From Sorghum bicolor (Eukaryota; Streptophyta; Magnoliopsida; Poales; Poaceae), in assembly GCF_000003195.3 (NCBI RefSeq), contig NC_012879.2, positions 22,044,844 through 22,108,843 of the forward strand: a DNA stretch of 64,000 nt, in the 5' to 3' direction. Positions 31,509-43,620 of the stretch are shown here, one piece after another. A program made the translations under genes and the position numbers. Under the pieces are notes generated by a model. It was not told where the DNA came from. It was given only the letters and a program-made list of their open reading frames with translations, and ran no database searches. The first letter of the stretch is position 1, and the number at the start of each line of letters is the position of its first letter.

Positions 31509-34184
31509 ACTAATTTTTAGCGTGTGCATTTATATATAGGGTCAATGATGCTATCTTTAGAATGAAACATGTTGGCATTAAACTTGTACTGATTAAATCA
31601 CAAAGTGCAACATTGATAGACTTTCTTCTTCGGCTCCAAACACGAAAATATATATTAGGTGTAAATATATCATAATTAAAAAAACAAAAATAAGAATAAA
31701 AAACATCATAACTGTGGAACAGACTTTGGAATAATAAAATAAAACCAAGCAGGTGCACAACAGAGGAACATGTCGGGCATATAAAAAAACATGTGGACAA
31801 AACACATTAGGGACGCGAGGGCAAGGTTGTGCACTTTGTGTAAAATTACCAAACCCATAAGTCCTTTGTATTATCGGTTATGAAATTTACATCAAGTTAG
31901 AGGGATTTGTGTAAAAATCCCAATGGTCTTATCAACACACGCAATGCTCCAGTGCTGTTTCGCTCCTCACGTTGTCGCCATAGCCTACTGGCCATATCCT
32001 GTCTCCGTTTGCATCCCACCTCCAAAAAAAATTCCCATCCCCAATCACAACTTCTCATTGCCGCAGTTCCAGCAGCCGCCGCCACCTATCTTTCCTCTCC
32101 CTTCTTCTCCCCTGCATGGAGGACCACACCAATGCTCATCTCCAACCAAGCTTGCCACCCCACCGCTTGGCCATGCCTTCAGATCCGCGACCCCGCTGAC
32201 ATCCCATTGTTTGTGCCTTATGATATCGTCATGCAGACACACCACCGAAGAGCCGAGCTCCAACCTCTGACCTCCATGAAGCCATTGCCACGGTTTATAA
32301 TGACTCCAAGCACCGTCTGCAATGACTTTGGATGTGCCCATGATACCACGCCATCTTCCACAGCCTCGCATGCCCGAGCGCTGCCGCAGACCTCTCGAGG
32401 AGGTGTGCTGAACCTTGCAACCGGAAACCTACCTCCTTGCCGTCGTGCTCCACCACTAGCAGTGCCACTTGGACTGTGACCTCACCGGACACCTACCGCC
32501 TCGCCGTCGTACTCCAGCTCTAACTGCGCCACCCAGATTGTGACCATGCCAGACTGAGCTCAGCCACTCTAATTCTCTCATTGACCTGACTCACCAAATT
32601 GCGCCATCGACGACCTCATTGCGCCCCTGCCTCCACCTCGTCGGCGATCTGGCTCACCAAGGCCGTTGGTGTGAGTGGATTTATTTGTTTGATTTGAGGA
32701 GTTGTTACCTTATTAAGATAGTCTAATTTGGAGTTGTATCGTATGTTGGACTCTCGACTTGTATTCTTCTTGGGACAGGAGACATGAGCAAGTTGAAACA
32801 GCTGAGACTCACTCGTGGGAAAGAGGAGGCCAGATCAAACCAAAAAATTGGCAGAAATTTTGCCTCTTTAGGGATAGATAGATAAGATCCGATACTTCCA
32901 CTTTCCATCAATATATATAGTGTCGGATCAAGCAAATTCGCATTCGGGCACAAAATCCGTCATGCCAGATCAAACTTAAGAAAAATGCAAACATAATATA
33001 TATCCTGTTCTGGCAAACATAAAGATAAACTTATTTTCACAATGTATTTCAGTGCCGTCTTATACAGGCGTGGGCATAGACATATATATCAATGAATAGA
33101 AAATAGGTAAATTTAAAAAGGGATCATCTTCCAATGATCTGTGGAGCAATAATCACCGTGCGTTCAATGGAGATTTGGCAAAATAAAGACTCAGAGGCTG
33201 GAGTATGTACCAAGCCTAAACACTGCAATGCTTGCTTGGCCTGCTTTACCCGTCCGGCCGTATGAAGGACTAACACCGGTTGCCATGCCAGCCACCAGCA
33301 TGACACGGGGATTACTAGGGAAATCTGGCACCGTCACTGGTAGACAAAGCGGAAGGAGACAGTAAGCCCTTGGGCGGCTGATACATGGGCGAAACTGGGC
33401 CATGCGACGCGAACCTGCAACGAGTGCTTGCCTGCGCCTTTAATTTGCTGTTGCTGGGCAATCAAAACAAAACAAAACAAAAAGAGAAGAGGGGTATAGA
33501 AGTTTCTTGGGCGACGGTATAGGTTTTCGCATATGATTCTCAAATCCATAACCTATGTAAGAAAAACAGCTACTAGGCGATGCAATATAACTATACTCAA
33601 CAGGTCTAGCAATCTTAATGTATGAATTAATGGTAACTGAGTAAGATTTGACAGATTAAAGAAGCAATACTACTCAAATGTTATACTTTTGACTGGACGT
33701 AGATTGATATCCCACCACCAGCGAACTTTCAGAGACACCCACGACGACCGAGCAACAGTTACAACAAATCCAAATGGAGCTGCAAAGGGCACATCAGGAG
33801 AAGGACAGGCTCACACAAGCTGCCACGGCAAATCAAACGGCAACCCCAGCTCACCAAATTGTAGAAGCGAGGTAAAAACAAATGCCCTGTGGTTAGTAAC
33901 TGAAAGCCTTCGTCCAGCCAAGTAGCTAAGCACCAAATCATGATATAGAGGTCCAACTTATTAACCCATAAACCAGTCAACTAAAAGTTTTAAACCATAG
34001 TACCAAACCATCATCTCGATGGATGACCCACAAGTAGACTGAAGTATCAAGTGCATCACAACAAAGTATTAAGCCCATGTACATACCACGAGGCAAAGAC
34101 CAACCAAAGTGTATCTCTTTCTCATGAGATGATCAGGACCACAACTGATAAGCTAGGACAACGACAATGGCTAGAAGGCAACAC
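31509..34184. other. Unassigned region downstream of the CACTA element
   Basis: No intact gene recognised. A 190-residue plus frame at 31907-32479 is Pro/Ser/Cys-rich without motifs and is probably chance. On the minus strand, 33190-33470 has Pro/Ser/Gly-rich stretches ('PVSPMYQPPKGLLSPSALS' in one frame) after a possible splice acceptor near 33,420. These resemble in style the exons at 34185-34466 and could be part of the same broken gene. At about 33,700-33,870 a plus frame has a short coiled-coil-like stretch ('EQQLQQIQMELQRAHQEKDR'). Confidence 0.35.
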
Positions 34185-34306
34185 CTACTGCTCGCGAGGT
34201 GGAGACTGCTGGTGCAGCTGCTGCTGCTGAAACTGCGGTGGCAGGGGTGCCTTGTAGTAGTATGATGGTGGGTAGATTGTTGAACTCGGCTTCAGGGAAG
34301 GCCCAC
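34185..34306 (-). CDS. Terminal exon of an unidentified Pro/Gln/Tyr-rich protein
   Basis: Minus-strand exon preceded by 'ATTTTGCAG' and ending in TAG at 34185-34187. It reads 'GPSLKPSSTIYPPSYYYKAP', then 'LPPQFQQQQLHQQSPPREQ' and stop. It joins the exon at 34395-34466 in phase: the split codon G|GT gives Gly, and no stop arises across the junction. Low-complexity Pro/Gln/Tyr-rich tails of this kind are seen in plant RNA-binding and transcription-related proteins, but the family was not recognised. It looks like host gene sequence because it matches no transposon protein I know. Whether the upstream part of the gene survives is unclear. Confidence 0.55.
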
Positions 34307-34394
34307 CTGCAAAATAAATTTGCCATGAGTATAATATGGTTTTAATTGTCTTGATTCTCGAGGTCTGAAGGTAAAAAGAAAAGGAGATATATAC

Positions 34395-34466
34395 CTGAGG
34401 AGTACGAGCTTGAAGTAGATGGGTATCCCTGCTGGTATGGCTGGAAAGACGGAGCCTGGGAAACAC
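34395..34466 (-). CDS. Penultimate exon of the same unidentified gene
   Basis: A 72-bp exon between acceptor 'GTGCCTTGCAG' and donor GTATAT. It reads 'VSQAPSFQPYQQGYPSTSSS' and then YSS, splitting its last codon with the next exon. The frame is clean. Upstream exons (higher coordinates) were not identified; the next 2 kb looks like transposon-type or unassigned DNA. Confidence 0.55.
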
Positions 34467-34499
34467 CTGCAAGGCACAATTCAAGTCAGTCAATAGTTA

Positions 34500-36894
34500 T
34501 TCAAATTTAAAAGTCAGCAAAGGAAGAAAAGTGCCAATGTTTGATGACCGAAGACACGTCATGGGATTACCCAGGACGGTGTGGGCTTCGGTGTATGCTA
34601 AACTCAATGGTAAATGCAAGAGACAATGATTTGTACTTGTTCAAGCTGCTGAGTAGCATAATACCCAAGTCTAGTTAGGTGTGGTGCCTTTGTGTTGGGT
34701 TGGTATGATTTGATTGATATGTACCAGGGGTGTGCCCTGCATCTCTTTATAAAGACATGCATTGATCTATTCCTAGTCGTTTATGACAGAAGAGTTCTAG
34801 TTCTATTGCAGAAACTAACTTTACTAGTAATCCGACTAGGTCGGTCCTTCATGTCATGGAGTACATGACACCTTGTCTCATGTCATCAAGAGGACCATGG
34901 GCCAGCCCATGCCCCTATTAGGTAGTTGACCCTGTAGGGAACCCCTAGGATCCTTGTCCATCAAGCGCTCGAGCATTTTATCGTTGATCTTGGAAGTCTT
35001 CTTGAATCACCAGGTCTTGCGGAGTAGCAACAATTAGTATCTGAGTTCCTTCTAAGAGTAGTTATGAGGTGCCCTTCCAATAATCTTGGAAGTGTAGCCC
35101 CTTAGCCTCTTACTATTTAGCATACAGAGTTGGAGGGTCTTGTTTGCAATTCCTTTTGAAGAAATTTGGATTCATTCTTTGAGGATATGTATCCCGTAGC
35201 CCTAGAGTCGAGATCTAACTACTCGGTAGTTGATTGTAGGGCCTTTGTAGACATCCTCGAGGATGCAGGCTATATGTAGTTATTGATATCAGTGACCGTA
35301 AACCTAGAGAAATAATTTGAATTGTGTACTAAAATCACGCCCCTGAGCCAAGTTCTAGAGTCACATGCAAAATAGGACCTACTATGTCATTGACTGACCC
35401 GTAGTGTACTATAGAGTCACATGGGTGTAGAGAATCTTGTCCTTTGTTACTAACACAACACATGCAGTCCACATGTGAATCCTTATCTCAACCCACAATG
35501 GACTTGTGAACCCAATTCAGGGTATGTGTATATCATGCTATAAATATCCCCTAACGAGTTGTATCCACTACACCAGCAATTGTAGTGTTGTAAGACTTAG
35601 GTAATAGTTCTTCAAATATGATAGTGGCTGAGATGTTGGAGCCCTAAAAGTAGCCAGCTATGCTTGTAATCTGCTTTCAACTAGAAGGATTCTTATGATA
35701 GGGACTAGGAGTAGGTTAGTCCCACGGAGAATAGAATGGCATGTGGCTATAGCTAGAAGAATGCTTGTGACATATGGATGGTACCATGTCTAGCAGTTCC
35801 ATGCATGTGTAGTTCAATGTCTGTCCATTGTCGATCAGCTACGTGGCTCGAGTGAGCCTAGTCATCCGGCTTGGGTAGACAGATGCTGGGAGGAAGCGTT
35901 GTTGTCGACTTAGTTAGCTACCCTAGACCAATAGGCGAGGTAAATAGAGATGAAGATGCAAGTAAAAAGCACCCCCTGAGTCTAGACCTAGCCATGAGGT
36001 AAGGCAAGGTGACTCTGAAGATGGCCTGCTATAGTAGGACTTCAAGAATGGGTAAGGAAAATTTTTGAGTAACTGCATAAGTTGTTGGTCAGCGCTTGAT
36101 CTTGTTCAATGTATTGTCTATTGCAGGTCGCATCTAAAAAGCTCCAAGAGAGGAAGAAAACCATCTCAGCAAAATAGTAAGTGTATTTCCACAAAGCTTC
36201 TGTGACTATGCTATTATCGAGTTTTTAATGGTAGCTGCCTTGTAGGATGCTACCGCCAGGACAACACAGTTGATTGACATCCAATCTAGGGACTAGTGGT
36301 GCATCTATGGTAGGTTCTAGAGCTAATGTGTTTACGGATGATGTCTCCTTAATGACGTAGGTGTTGGGTGCTACCTTCACCCAGACACCTAGTATGAAAA
36401 GGTTGAAGACTCTAAGTTTCAAGAAGAAAGTGTCGTTTCGATAAGTTGATTGTGCCTTTTGATGTTATTTGTGGTTAATCATGCCCAAAACCGAGTCAAG
36501 TGCTTATCTCTAATAGAACTATGCGAGAGCCACTATGGGCACCATCTCCACTGCCCCTAGAGGAGCCATCTCTCTACACTACTAGTGTAAGTAGCGTAGG
36601 TGGCAAGCCTAGCATCACAACCACAATGAGCCACACCTTGCTAGAGATGGTAGTGCCAGTCTTCTCATTCGGTGTTGGGTACAAGGATGACTAAGAGAGC
36701 ATGCACCATTTGTAAATGTTGTGCTTGCTGCAAGCAAGGCATTTGATAGTGCTCATAAGTTGAGGCACGTAGTAAGAGGATTATAGAGAAGGAAGCCCCA
36801 AACTTTGAAGATACCCAACCTTGAAAGCCACACACTCCATTATATTTGTCTTTATGTGGTTGTTAATGTTTAGTTCATAAGTTGTAGACAATGC
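34500..36894. other. Unassigned sequence, possibly old LTR-element DNA
   Basis: No protein motif was seen. Features such as 'tctttataaagaca' near 34,745 and long non-coding stretches suggest a decayed LTR element. Ends were not identified. Short frames (36225-36422, 36500-36694) are unsupported. Confidence 0.3.
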
Positions 36895-37844
36895 CCTTGT
36901 GTACTCGTACCACATCTGATCATGTCCTTCTCAAAATAGAAATCTCCACTACTACCCCAAAATCCATCTTTTACCGTTTTGGAAATTCTTTGACGCAACA
37001 CCCTTTCTTCATTGATTCCATCATTAAGGCCTAGCACTTTCCTCACCTCCTACCCACCCCATGCTGCTATTATCTATTGACTTAAGCGCACAAGGGCGGC
37101 TACCAAAGGATGGCTAAAATACTATGGTTCTTGCTCCCAGTGGGAGAATGATTGCAAACTTGACCTCCGCTTACTTGATGCCATGGAAGAAATCTGCCTA
37201 CTTACCACATATGAACTCTTTCCTTGATCTGTTGTAGTGAAGCCCTAGCTCGTACTTTTAAAGAAAGCTCCTCCATTGGAAGAAAAGGACAAAAGTGTGC
37301 GCCAAGCTTGAGTGTGATTAAAACACCAAATATTTACATGCTTGTGCCACTCAGTGCCTATGGAGGAATAATATTCTGGACCTTGAGCATGATGGATGTG
37401 TGGTCACTATGCATATATAGAAAGTGCAAAATCTTCTCAACTTCTTCACATACCTCCTTGGCACCGCATGCACACCTGTTTGGCACTTCAATTTGAATTT
37501 CATTTACACCAGCATGCCCTATTCACCCTTTTTTTTATATCTCCTTTGACATTTTGCAAATGCACCCCAACTAGCCTAGGACTCGATGATTATCAGCCAT
37601 CCTTCTAGAAGTTTGTTGAGCATGTCTCTCCCACCATTTTTTCTCTCTTACAGTGGGCTTTCCACTCCCATAGTGCTGAGCTAGAACATATCAATCACTC
37701 ATTCATTATTCTCATTCCAAAGAAAGACTATGTTCGTACACCTTCTGATTTTAGTCCCATCTCTCTACTACATCATCAAAGCCATATCCAATGTCCTAAC
37801 CATCTTCTTATAGCCGCTCATTCGCTTGCTCATAAGCAAGGATT
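36895..37844 (+). pseudogene. L1-type LINE fragment
   Basis: Plus-strand pieces read 'SDHVLLKIEIS' (end of the endonuclease domain), 'FYRFGNSL', a mid-segment around 37,220-37,420, 'DSMIISHPS' and finally 'HSFIILIPKKDYVRTPSDF', the start of the reverse transcriptase ('..lipK......dfRPIsl'). It ends abruptly at 37844, where the short-LTR copia element begins, so that insertion appears to have cut it. Many stops and shifts. Confidence 0.7.
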
Positions 37845-37993
37845 TGTAAGAGACATTGGAATGATTGATTGTATTCCATGTATTGTATAGAGGTACATAT
37901 AGGCAGCTAGGGTGTCAAGCAAGCCAACTGCATAGGCGCAAGATTACAATCACAATTAAGAGAGAACTTAATATAATTACATTATGCTATCAA

Positions 37994-38345
37994 TCCCTCA
38001 TAGTTTGATTGGGAGCATGTGAATGTTTAGGCTGGATCAAAACTCTTGAAACACAGAGGTGGGAGGCCTTTGGTGAAGACGTCGGCATACTAGGATGTCA
38101 TAGGGACATAAAGGACCTGAACCTAGCCAAGGGCGACTCACTCCTGAACAAAATGGAGATAAATCTGAATGTGCTTCAGGCGTTGATGCTGGACTAGGTT
38201 GGTGGAGAGATGAACTACACTGTCACGGTAGACCAATGTGGCGTGATGAGGTAGGTGGCAAAGCGCCATGAGTAACTAGCGTAGCCAAGAAGCTTTAACA
38301 ACACCATTTTGCATGGCTTGATACTTGGCCCCTGCACTCAACCGG
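37994..38345 (-). pseudogene. Copia RNase H relic
   Basis: The minus strand reads 'VSRLSAGAKYQAMQNGVVKA', matching the conserved copia block usually seen as 'VSRSSAEAEYRA'. It continues through 'YRDSVVHLSTNLVQHQRLKH' and 'YADVFTKGLP', the end of the copia polyprotein. A stop and an Ala-for-Glu change in the first block mark it as dead. Confidence 0.75.
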
Positions 38346-38554
38346 GAGACTGTATGTTGTCCATGGTGATCGCAGTGGCCCCTTGCACCTGCTACTGGTG
38401 CCCCACTGAGATGTTACCTGTCCCTCACGCATCCATGGGTGGTTACCATCCAGATACGACTGTATGATAGGTCTAGCCGCATCTGCCATGCTAGTGTTGG
38501 GTGTGGACGGGACATCAAGAGGCCATGCGGAGGGAGGTGTGGAAAACAACTAGG

Positions 38555-39000
38555 CAGAGGGCAATGATAGTGGTCTTGCCTCATGCTCGATCTCCTCTAG
38601 CAGGAGATGAGTTTGAGCCTCCACAAACTTCAAGAACAGGCAATGCATCTTGAGGATGGACACCATGTGGTGGAACTAAATGTTCAAGCCATGGAGGAGC
38701 ATGATGACCATCAACTGATTGAGTCATCAAACTCGATGAGGGAGGTGGCCATGGACTCGAGGCGACGACAATAGTCGGTGATGTTCATGGAGCCTAGATG
38801 GAAGTTGCAAAATTGTCTCTCAAGGTGGAGCACATGGGACTCATGTTGGCTGAGGAACTCATCCTTGAGATAGCACCAGGCTCCATGAGTAGAGATCTAT
38901 CGCAGCATCAGTGGTTGTTGCAGGTCATTAGAGACGGTGCCATAAATTCACGTCAAGGTGGTGCAGTCTGTTTGCACCCACGCTAGGCATGAGGGGAAGG
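38555..39000 (-). pseudogene. Copia gag relic A
   Basis: Minus-strand homologue of the clearer gag frame at 39850-40130. It has the same order of 'FATSTMEASMNITDYC'-like, 'MVSILKMH' and 'EEIEHE'-like pieces but many shifts. It sits between the primer-binding site and the RNase H relic, the correct gag position. Confidence 0.65.
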
Positions 39001-39617
39001 ACTCTCCTCAAGAACAAGGTGAGTTAGGGCATATTTGCTAGGACGATGAGGAACAGGCCACACCACTTGTTGTAGTTGTTGGTGGCCTAGTCGAGTGAGA
39101 TGGGGATCAAGACATGGATGTTGACAATGGTGGTGCCCTGCTCCTAGAGATCCTCATGGGTGGACTCATACATGTCCATGGTAGCGGCCGGAGGCAAGCC
39201 TCCTTGACCGAATGGGCCTCCTTGGCGTGACAAGTGGCCTTGATCTGCTCAGCGCAACAATGGTATTTAGCCTCCTAGGGAGACATGGCCATGGCAGCAT
39301 CATCATCATCTAGCATCAGCAAAGGAAGGGCAACACATCAAACCGGTGGTTGCAGGAGCACTAGCAATTGGATCGGTCATGACGTTGGAGTCAGAGACGA
39401 GGCAGGGCGATTAGATCGGTGGCAAGCTTTGGTGCGGAAGTGTAGCAGATTGTAACACGAATGATACCATGTAAGAGTGATTGGAACAATTGATTAGATT
39501 TCATATCTTGTACAGAGGTACATAAAGGCAGCCAGGGTGGCATGCAAGCCAACTGCATAAGCACGAGATTATAGACTTAATTAAGGGAGAACCTACTATA
39601 ATTACATTATGCTAACA

Positions 39618-40290
39618 TGATCAATCTAGTGTTGATCATGTCAATTCAACCACTGTTTCTCTAACTCCTGGTGTGCTTGGGTGCTCAATCTTCTCACCTC
39701 TGATAATGAACAATCTTCTCGGTGATGGATCATGTGTAGGGAAACAAAGCTTCACCAAGGGGATCCTATATCCTACCTCTTCATCACAATCGATATCACA
39801 GAGGTCATTAGCAAGCGAGGCACAGGGGTGACAAGGGTCGAGGATGGTGATGGTGGTTGTGCCTTGTGCTCGATCTCCTCCAGCAGGGGATGAGTTTGAG
39901 CCTCCACAAACATCAGAAAATGGGCGATGCATCTTGAGGATGGACACCATGTGGTGGAATTGACCGTTCAGGCCATAGAGGAGCATGATGACCATTGACT
40001 CAACACTGGTTGGGTCACCAAACTCGGCGAGGGAGGTGGCCATGCACCCGAGGCGGCAGCAGTAGTTGGTGATGTTCATGGAGCCTTGATGGAAGTTGCA
40101 AAATTGTTTCTTGAGGAGGAGCATGTGGGGCTATCAGTGGCCAAGGAACTCATCCTTGAGATTGCACCAGGCACCACGAGTAGCTAGAGATCTGTTGTAG
40201 CATCAGCGACTGTTGCAGGTCATTGGAGACAGTGTCGTAGATTCACGTGAAGACGGTGCAGTCTTTCTGCACCCACGCCGAGCGTTTTTT
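39618..40290 (-). pseudogene. Second copia gag relic B outside the right LTR
   Basis: The minus frame 39636-40124 reads 'LLKKQFCNFHQGSMNITNYC', 'MATSLAEFGDPTSVESMVIM' and 'LNGQFHHMVSILKMHRPFSD', a typical copia UBN2 gag domain. It is about 1.3 kb away from, and very similar to, relic A. The last 65 residues ('CDEEVGYRIPLVKLCFPTHD' and onward) do not look like gag and are not shared with A, so an unrelated sequence appears joined on. No LTR is recognisable beyond 40290. Confidence 0.7.
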
Positions 40291-40731
40291 TTCCTTGAGC
40301 AGCACGAAATTCATGCAAATTCACTAGTCGGTCGATGAAACACCGACAGGATGGTATCTAAGAGCTTGTATCCAATCACCCATTTCTGAGACCACCTAGT
40401 TTCTTTCAAAAAAAGTATGTACTAGAATATGAATGAAATTTAAAATTCTATGTTGGTCATCACTAGGATGATACCTAAGAGATTGTATCCCATCAGTACT
40501 GCATTATTCAGATTTTATGACCACAGGGAATCACATATCCACATACATTCTATGTTGGCCATAGTTAATCTTCTGTAGGGTTATCCGGTAGTTATGAAAG
40601 ACCATCATATTTTATCTGAGATGATAATATATTACTTACACCAATGGGGTAAGATATTGCGGACAATATATTATTCTATATACATGTGGAGTGAAGAATG
40701 AATGAAATTTCAAAATAGTTTAAGTGCATAC

Positions 40732-40762
40732 CAGAACACTTCTTAGCCGGATCAGCTGGCTC
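40732..40762 (-). CDS. Small exon downstream of the MBD-like exon
   Basis: A 31-bp minus-strand exon between 'TTTGTCCTTGCAG' and GTATGC, reading 'EPADPAKKCS' in the phase left by the exon at 40913-40996. Too short to identify alone; the paired splice sites and phase are the support. Confidence 0.4.
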
Positions 40763-40912
40763 CTGCAAGGACAAATAAATTAGAACATATGTAGTGTCAA
40801 TTAATTTAACAACAGCAAAAGCTCTAAAGATAGACACATGGTAATGCCAACATATATAGTTCAAAGGAGTAAACTATATATGGTAGGTTTAGTTTGTTCA
40901 GAGAACTTATAC

Positions 40913-40996
40913 CTTTTGTTTTTCCAACAGACAATCAAGATAATTAAGAACTTGTTTTTTTGAGCGAAATCTGCCATGCGTCTTATGCTTGTATGT
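40913..40996 (-). CDS. Exon resembling a methyl-CpG-binding domain (MBD)
   Basis: An 84-bp minus-strand exon flanked by 'TTTTGTAG' and GTATAAG, open in phase 0. It reads 'YKHKTHGRFRSKKQVLNYLD' and continues CLLEKQK. The block 'g.rFRSk.qVl.YL' is the C-terminal half of the MBD fold, found in plant proteins that read DNA methylation. Only this part is seen; the preceding MBD half was not found in the next kilobase. It may be a stranded exon of a decayed gene, or a gene whose other exons are interrupted by insertions. The lower-coordinate neighbours are copia relics. The domain call is from a short motif and is tentative. Confidence 0.45.
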
Positions 40997-41154
40997 CTAC
41001 AAAACAGAAACATATACAATAGTTAAGAACATGGAGTTGTCTAAAAATAGTCTGACAACACTGGCTAATATGACCATAGAATAGTGGGCATTGTTATCAC
41101 ATAATGTTTTAATCCCTCCACACATGATTAATAATATTCCATTATTGGACCATT

Positions 41155-41740
41155 AAAGGAGCAACTTAATTATTGTATTCTCATGTTTTGTAGTCATATA
41201 TTTTTCAAATTTGTATATATATAAGCAGAATAGAAAGAGTGGACAAAATATATTCACATGTAATGTCTGTTTGTGGTAATGATAAAATAGCTTGGTGAGA
41301 CAATTTCAAAATTTAAACTTGTCGGTGCCTTTTTGATAATCAGACTACCTAGTAAAATGACATGGCTAAAACATAACATCAATAATTATACCGGAGATTT
41401 CAGTAATAGGACCACAATCACAGGGAACAAATGTAAGTAAGATTCACCATGAATGCATCATAGTAGAGGGTTTTCACAGTGATTAGTCAAGACAATGGAT
41501 GAAAACAAGATAAATATGTGTAGCTCAGGAACACGAAGACACAAAGGAATTGTGAAAATTGGTTAGACCAATATGGTAGCATCTTTGTTCCAAATAGAAG
41601 TTACAAAATAAATGGATACTGAAAGCAAGGATTTAAAGTCCAGTTCTTTTGTCCTTAGGCACCAACTTCTTCCTTGGAGGCACATATCATGGCTTCCATC
41701 TTGCATCTTGGGTTCTTTGTAAGCACCTAGTCCATGCTGG
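41155..41740. repeat. Diverged block A, copy 2 (paired with 12365-12830)
   Basis: Same-orientation match to 12365-12830, about 29 kb away. It is longer because of an extra ~150 bp near 41,310-41,450. It lies just upstream (minus sense) of the MBD-like exon. Confidence 0.75.
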
Positions 41741-43059
41741 AATGGGTGATGTCAGCATCAGTGGTGTAACGCTCCTCCTTGTAGGCATTACCTTAGAATT
41801 GGCAGGATATCTCAGTTTTGTTATAGCTGTGGGCAATGGTCTTTTGTCTATCAAGTGGCGGCATGTTGGTTTCATGGTCATAGTTTCAATCAACTGGCTG
41901 ATGGAGTGATTTTTTTCATAGGTTGGCTTTAGCTTTGATTCTACTCTTTTTATTATTTTTCTAGTGATTGTAATGTTTTATTTCACATGTAACTTTGGAC
42001 ATATGCAGGTAGTTGTAATCAGTTTCATCTAATGCATCCTAGGAAGAGGAGAAACCAAAATTTCATCCATTGTCTAAAAAAAGATTCAGGTTGTGCACAC
42101 ACCAATCTGAATATGGATAGATCAATCAGCAAATTGTATTTTGATAGATCCAAAGAAAAGGTTATATAGCCTGATAAATTCCAACATATATGCCCAAAAT
42201 CATTTCAAGAATTGGAACAGGATGGTAACTACTAATCATAGACTAGATGAGATGGTGACATTTTAGCAATGGTGGTCGTTGCATATAGACTCGTTAAACA
42301 TGAACACAAATCACTCTAAGCTCTGTTAAAATTAAATACCTACATAAGAGAATAGGCCAGGGATGATGCTAGTTTTGTGGAGGTAATTTTTTAGATAAAG
42401 TTGATGGCATGGAGGCTAGGGTGCTTGTGCTATCATAACTAGCATGTGGAAGGTGACCATCAGGGCAAAGTCGAAGCTGCACCACTGACATTCAGAGTTA
42501 ACTGCAAAGGGATATATGTAGTAGGTGATGCATGGGTGGAGTTCCTTAGAGGTCTCAGTTTTTGGGATAATAAGTGCACTGGAGTTACATTGGTTGATTG
42601 GCAGTGATGAATAAGGTTGGATTATTGTATGGCGGAAACTGATTTGATGTTATATAGGCAGGAACAACACATTCTCAATGCTGAAAAAAGAGACTGAGAA
42701 CCTTTCTTTTCTCTCCATATGAACAAGATAAATTGGTTGACCACTCTTAAGTGGCAGGAATTAATTATATGTGCCTCTTAGCAGGAGAAACATATTAGTT
42801 TTTCAGGCATTTGATGAAGTATGAACATATTTAGTTGATACCATCATCAATCATGCTTTGCTGATTGTTAGAATATAGTGATAATTTAAATCTGACTCAG
42901 CAAACAAGATATCAGAAAGACCAATGACATTAGATTATTATAATCCTACCTTTGGTTTTTTTCCATTGTCAAGTTGATTTGTTGGTGGACCTCATGTGAA
43001 CACGAAAAGATATATTTTTGTTTATAGAATCTAGCAAACTTGAATCAGCAATGACCTGG
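41741..43059. other. Unassigned sequence
   Basis: No gene or named element was recognised. Open frames at 41649-41909 are short and lack motifs. Confidence 0.4.
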
Positions 43060-43620
43060 GGCGCAGCTTTTGAGTGTATATTACTAGATTTTACAGTGAA
43101 GCAAGTTACATCCTGGTAACAAATAATATATAGTTACTAGACAATAAATTTCATATAAACTTTTGGAAGTGTCAAATATGATGATGTTACTAAATCAATG
43201 TTGAGTAAATAATTCCATAATTACAAAAACAAATTATAATAACCCCACATTCCATTTGGAGACATTCAGAAATAAATCATTTCTTTTGTACACTAGTAGG
43301 TAAGGAGAGATGACATAAAACATCAAACAAATATCAAAACATCGAAATTTTTTTATATAAAACAGAAATTGATAGTATAATGAAAAAACTAAGGAAGGAA
43401 TGAGTCATTACTAAATCAACCCTTCCATCTTCCCTGCAGCTGCGGAGAACCTTGCATCCACCATGATATGCTGGATGCAACAGAATTTGTCTTGGCGTGC
43501 AGACAACATGTTCCCCCATATCCGCTGTAGTCAAGGGCTCAATATCGAGTGGTGTATCACTTGCATTCATGTTTTGTACAACACATGACAAATGAGAAGG
43601 ATATAACAGAAATAAAAAAG
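43060..43620 (-). repeat. Inverted copy of the gene-like repeat (U1-U3 family)
   Basis: Reverse complement of the 14.5-15.6 kb units: 'ccccacattccatttggaga', 'taaggagagatgacataaaa' and 'gaaggaatgagtcatta'. The minus frame 43334-43591 is the best-preserved version of the core and reads 'EPLTTADMGEHVVCTPRQIL', then 'LHPAYHGGCKVLRSCREDGR' and VDLVM. Function unknown. Confidence 0.7.

Larger units (their letters stand above)
37845..39617 (-). mobile_element. Internally deleted Ty1/copia element with ~148-bp LTRs
   Basis: Diverged direct repeats at 37845-37993 and 39470-39617 share 'tgtaagag..attggaa', 'tagaggtacata.aggcagc' and 'taattacattatgcta'. A primer-binding site (TGGTATCATTC on the minus strand) adjoins the right copy, so the element reads on the minus strand. 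Inside are a gag relic (38555-39000) and, without protease, integrase or reverse transcriptase between them, an RNase H relic (38000-38345). The flanks (GGATT and TGATC) do not match, so no target duplication is visible. Confidence 0.75.

Noticed and set aside
31907..32479. 190-residue plus-strand frame
   Set aside because: Low-complexity Pro/Ser/His composition, overlapping frames on the other strand, no motif or splice context.
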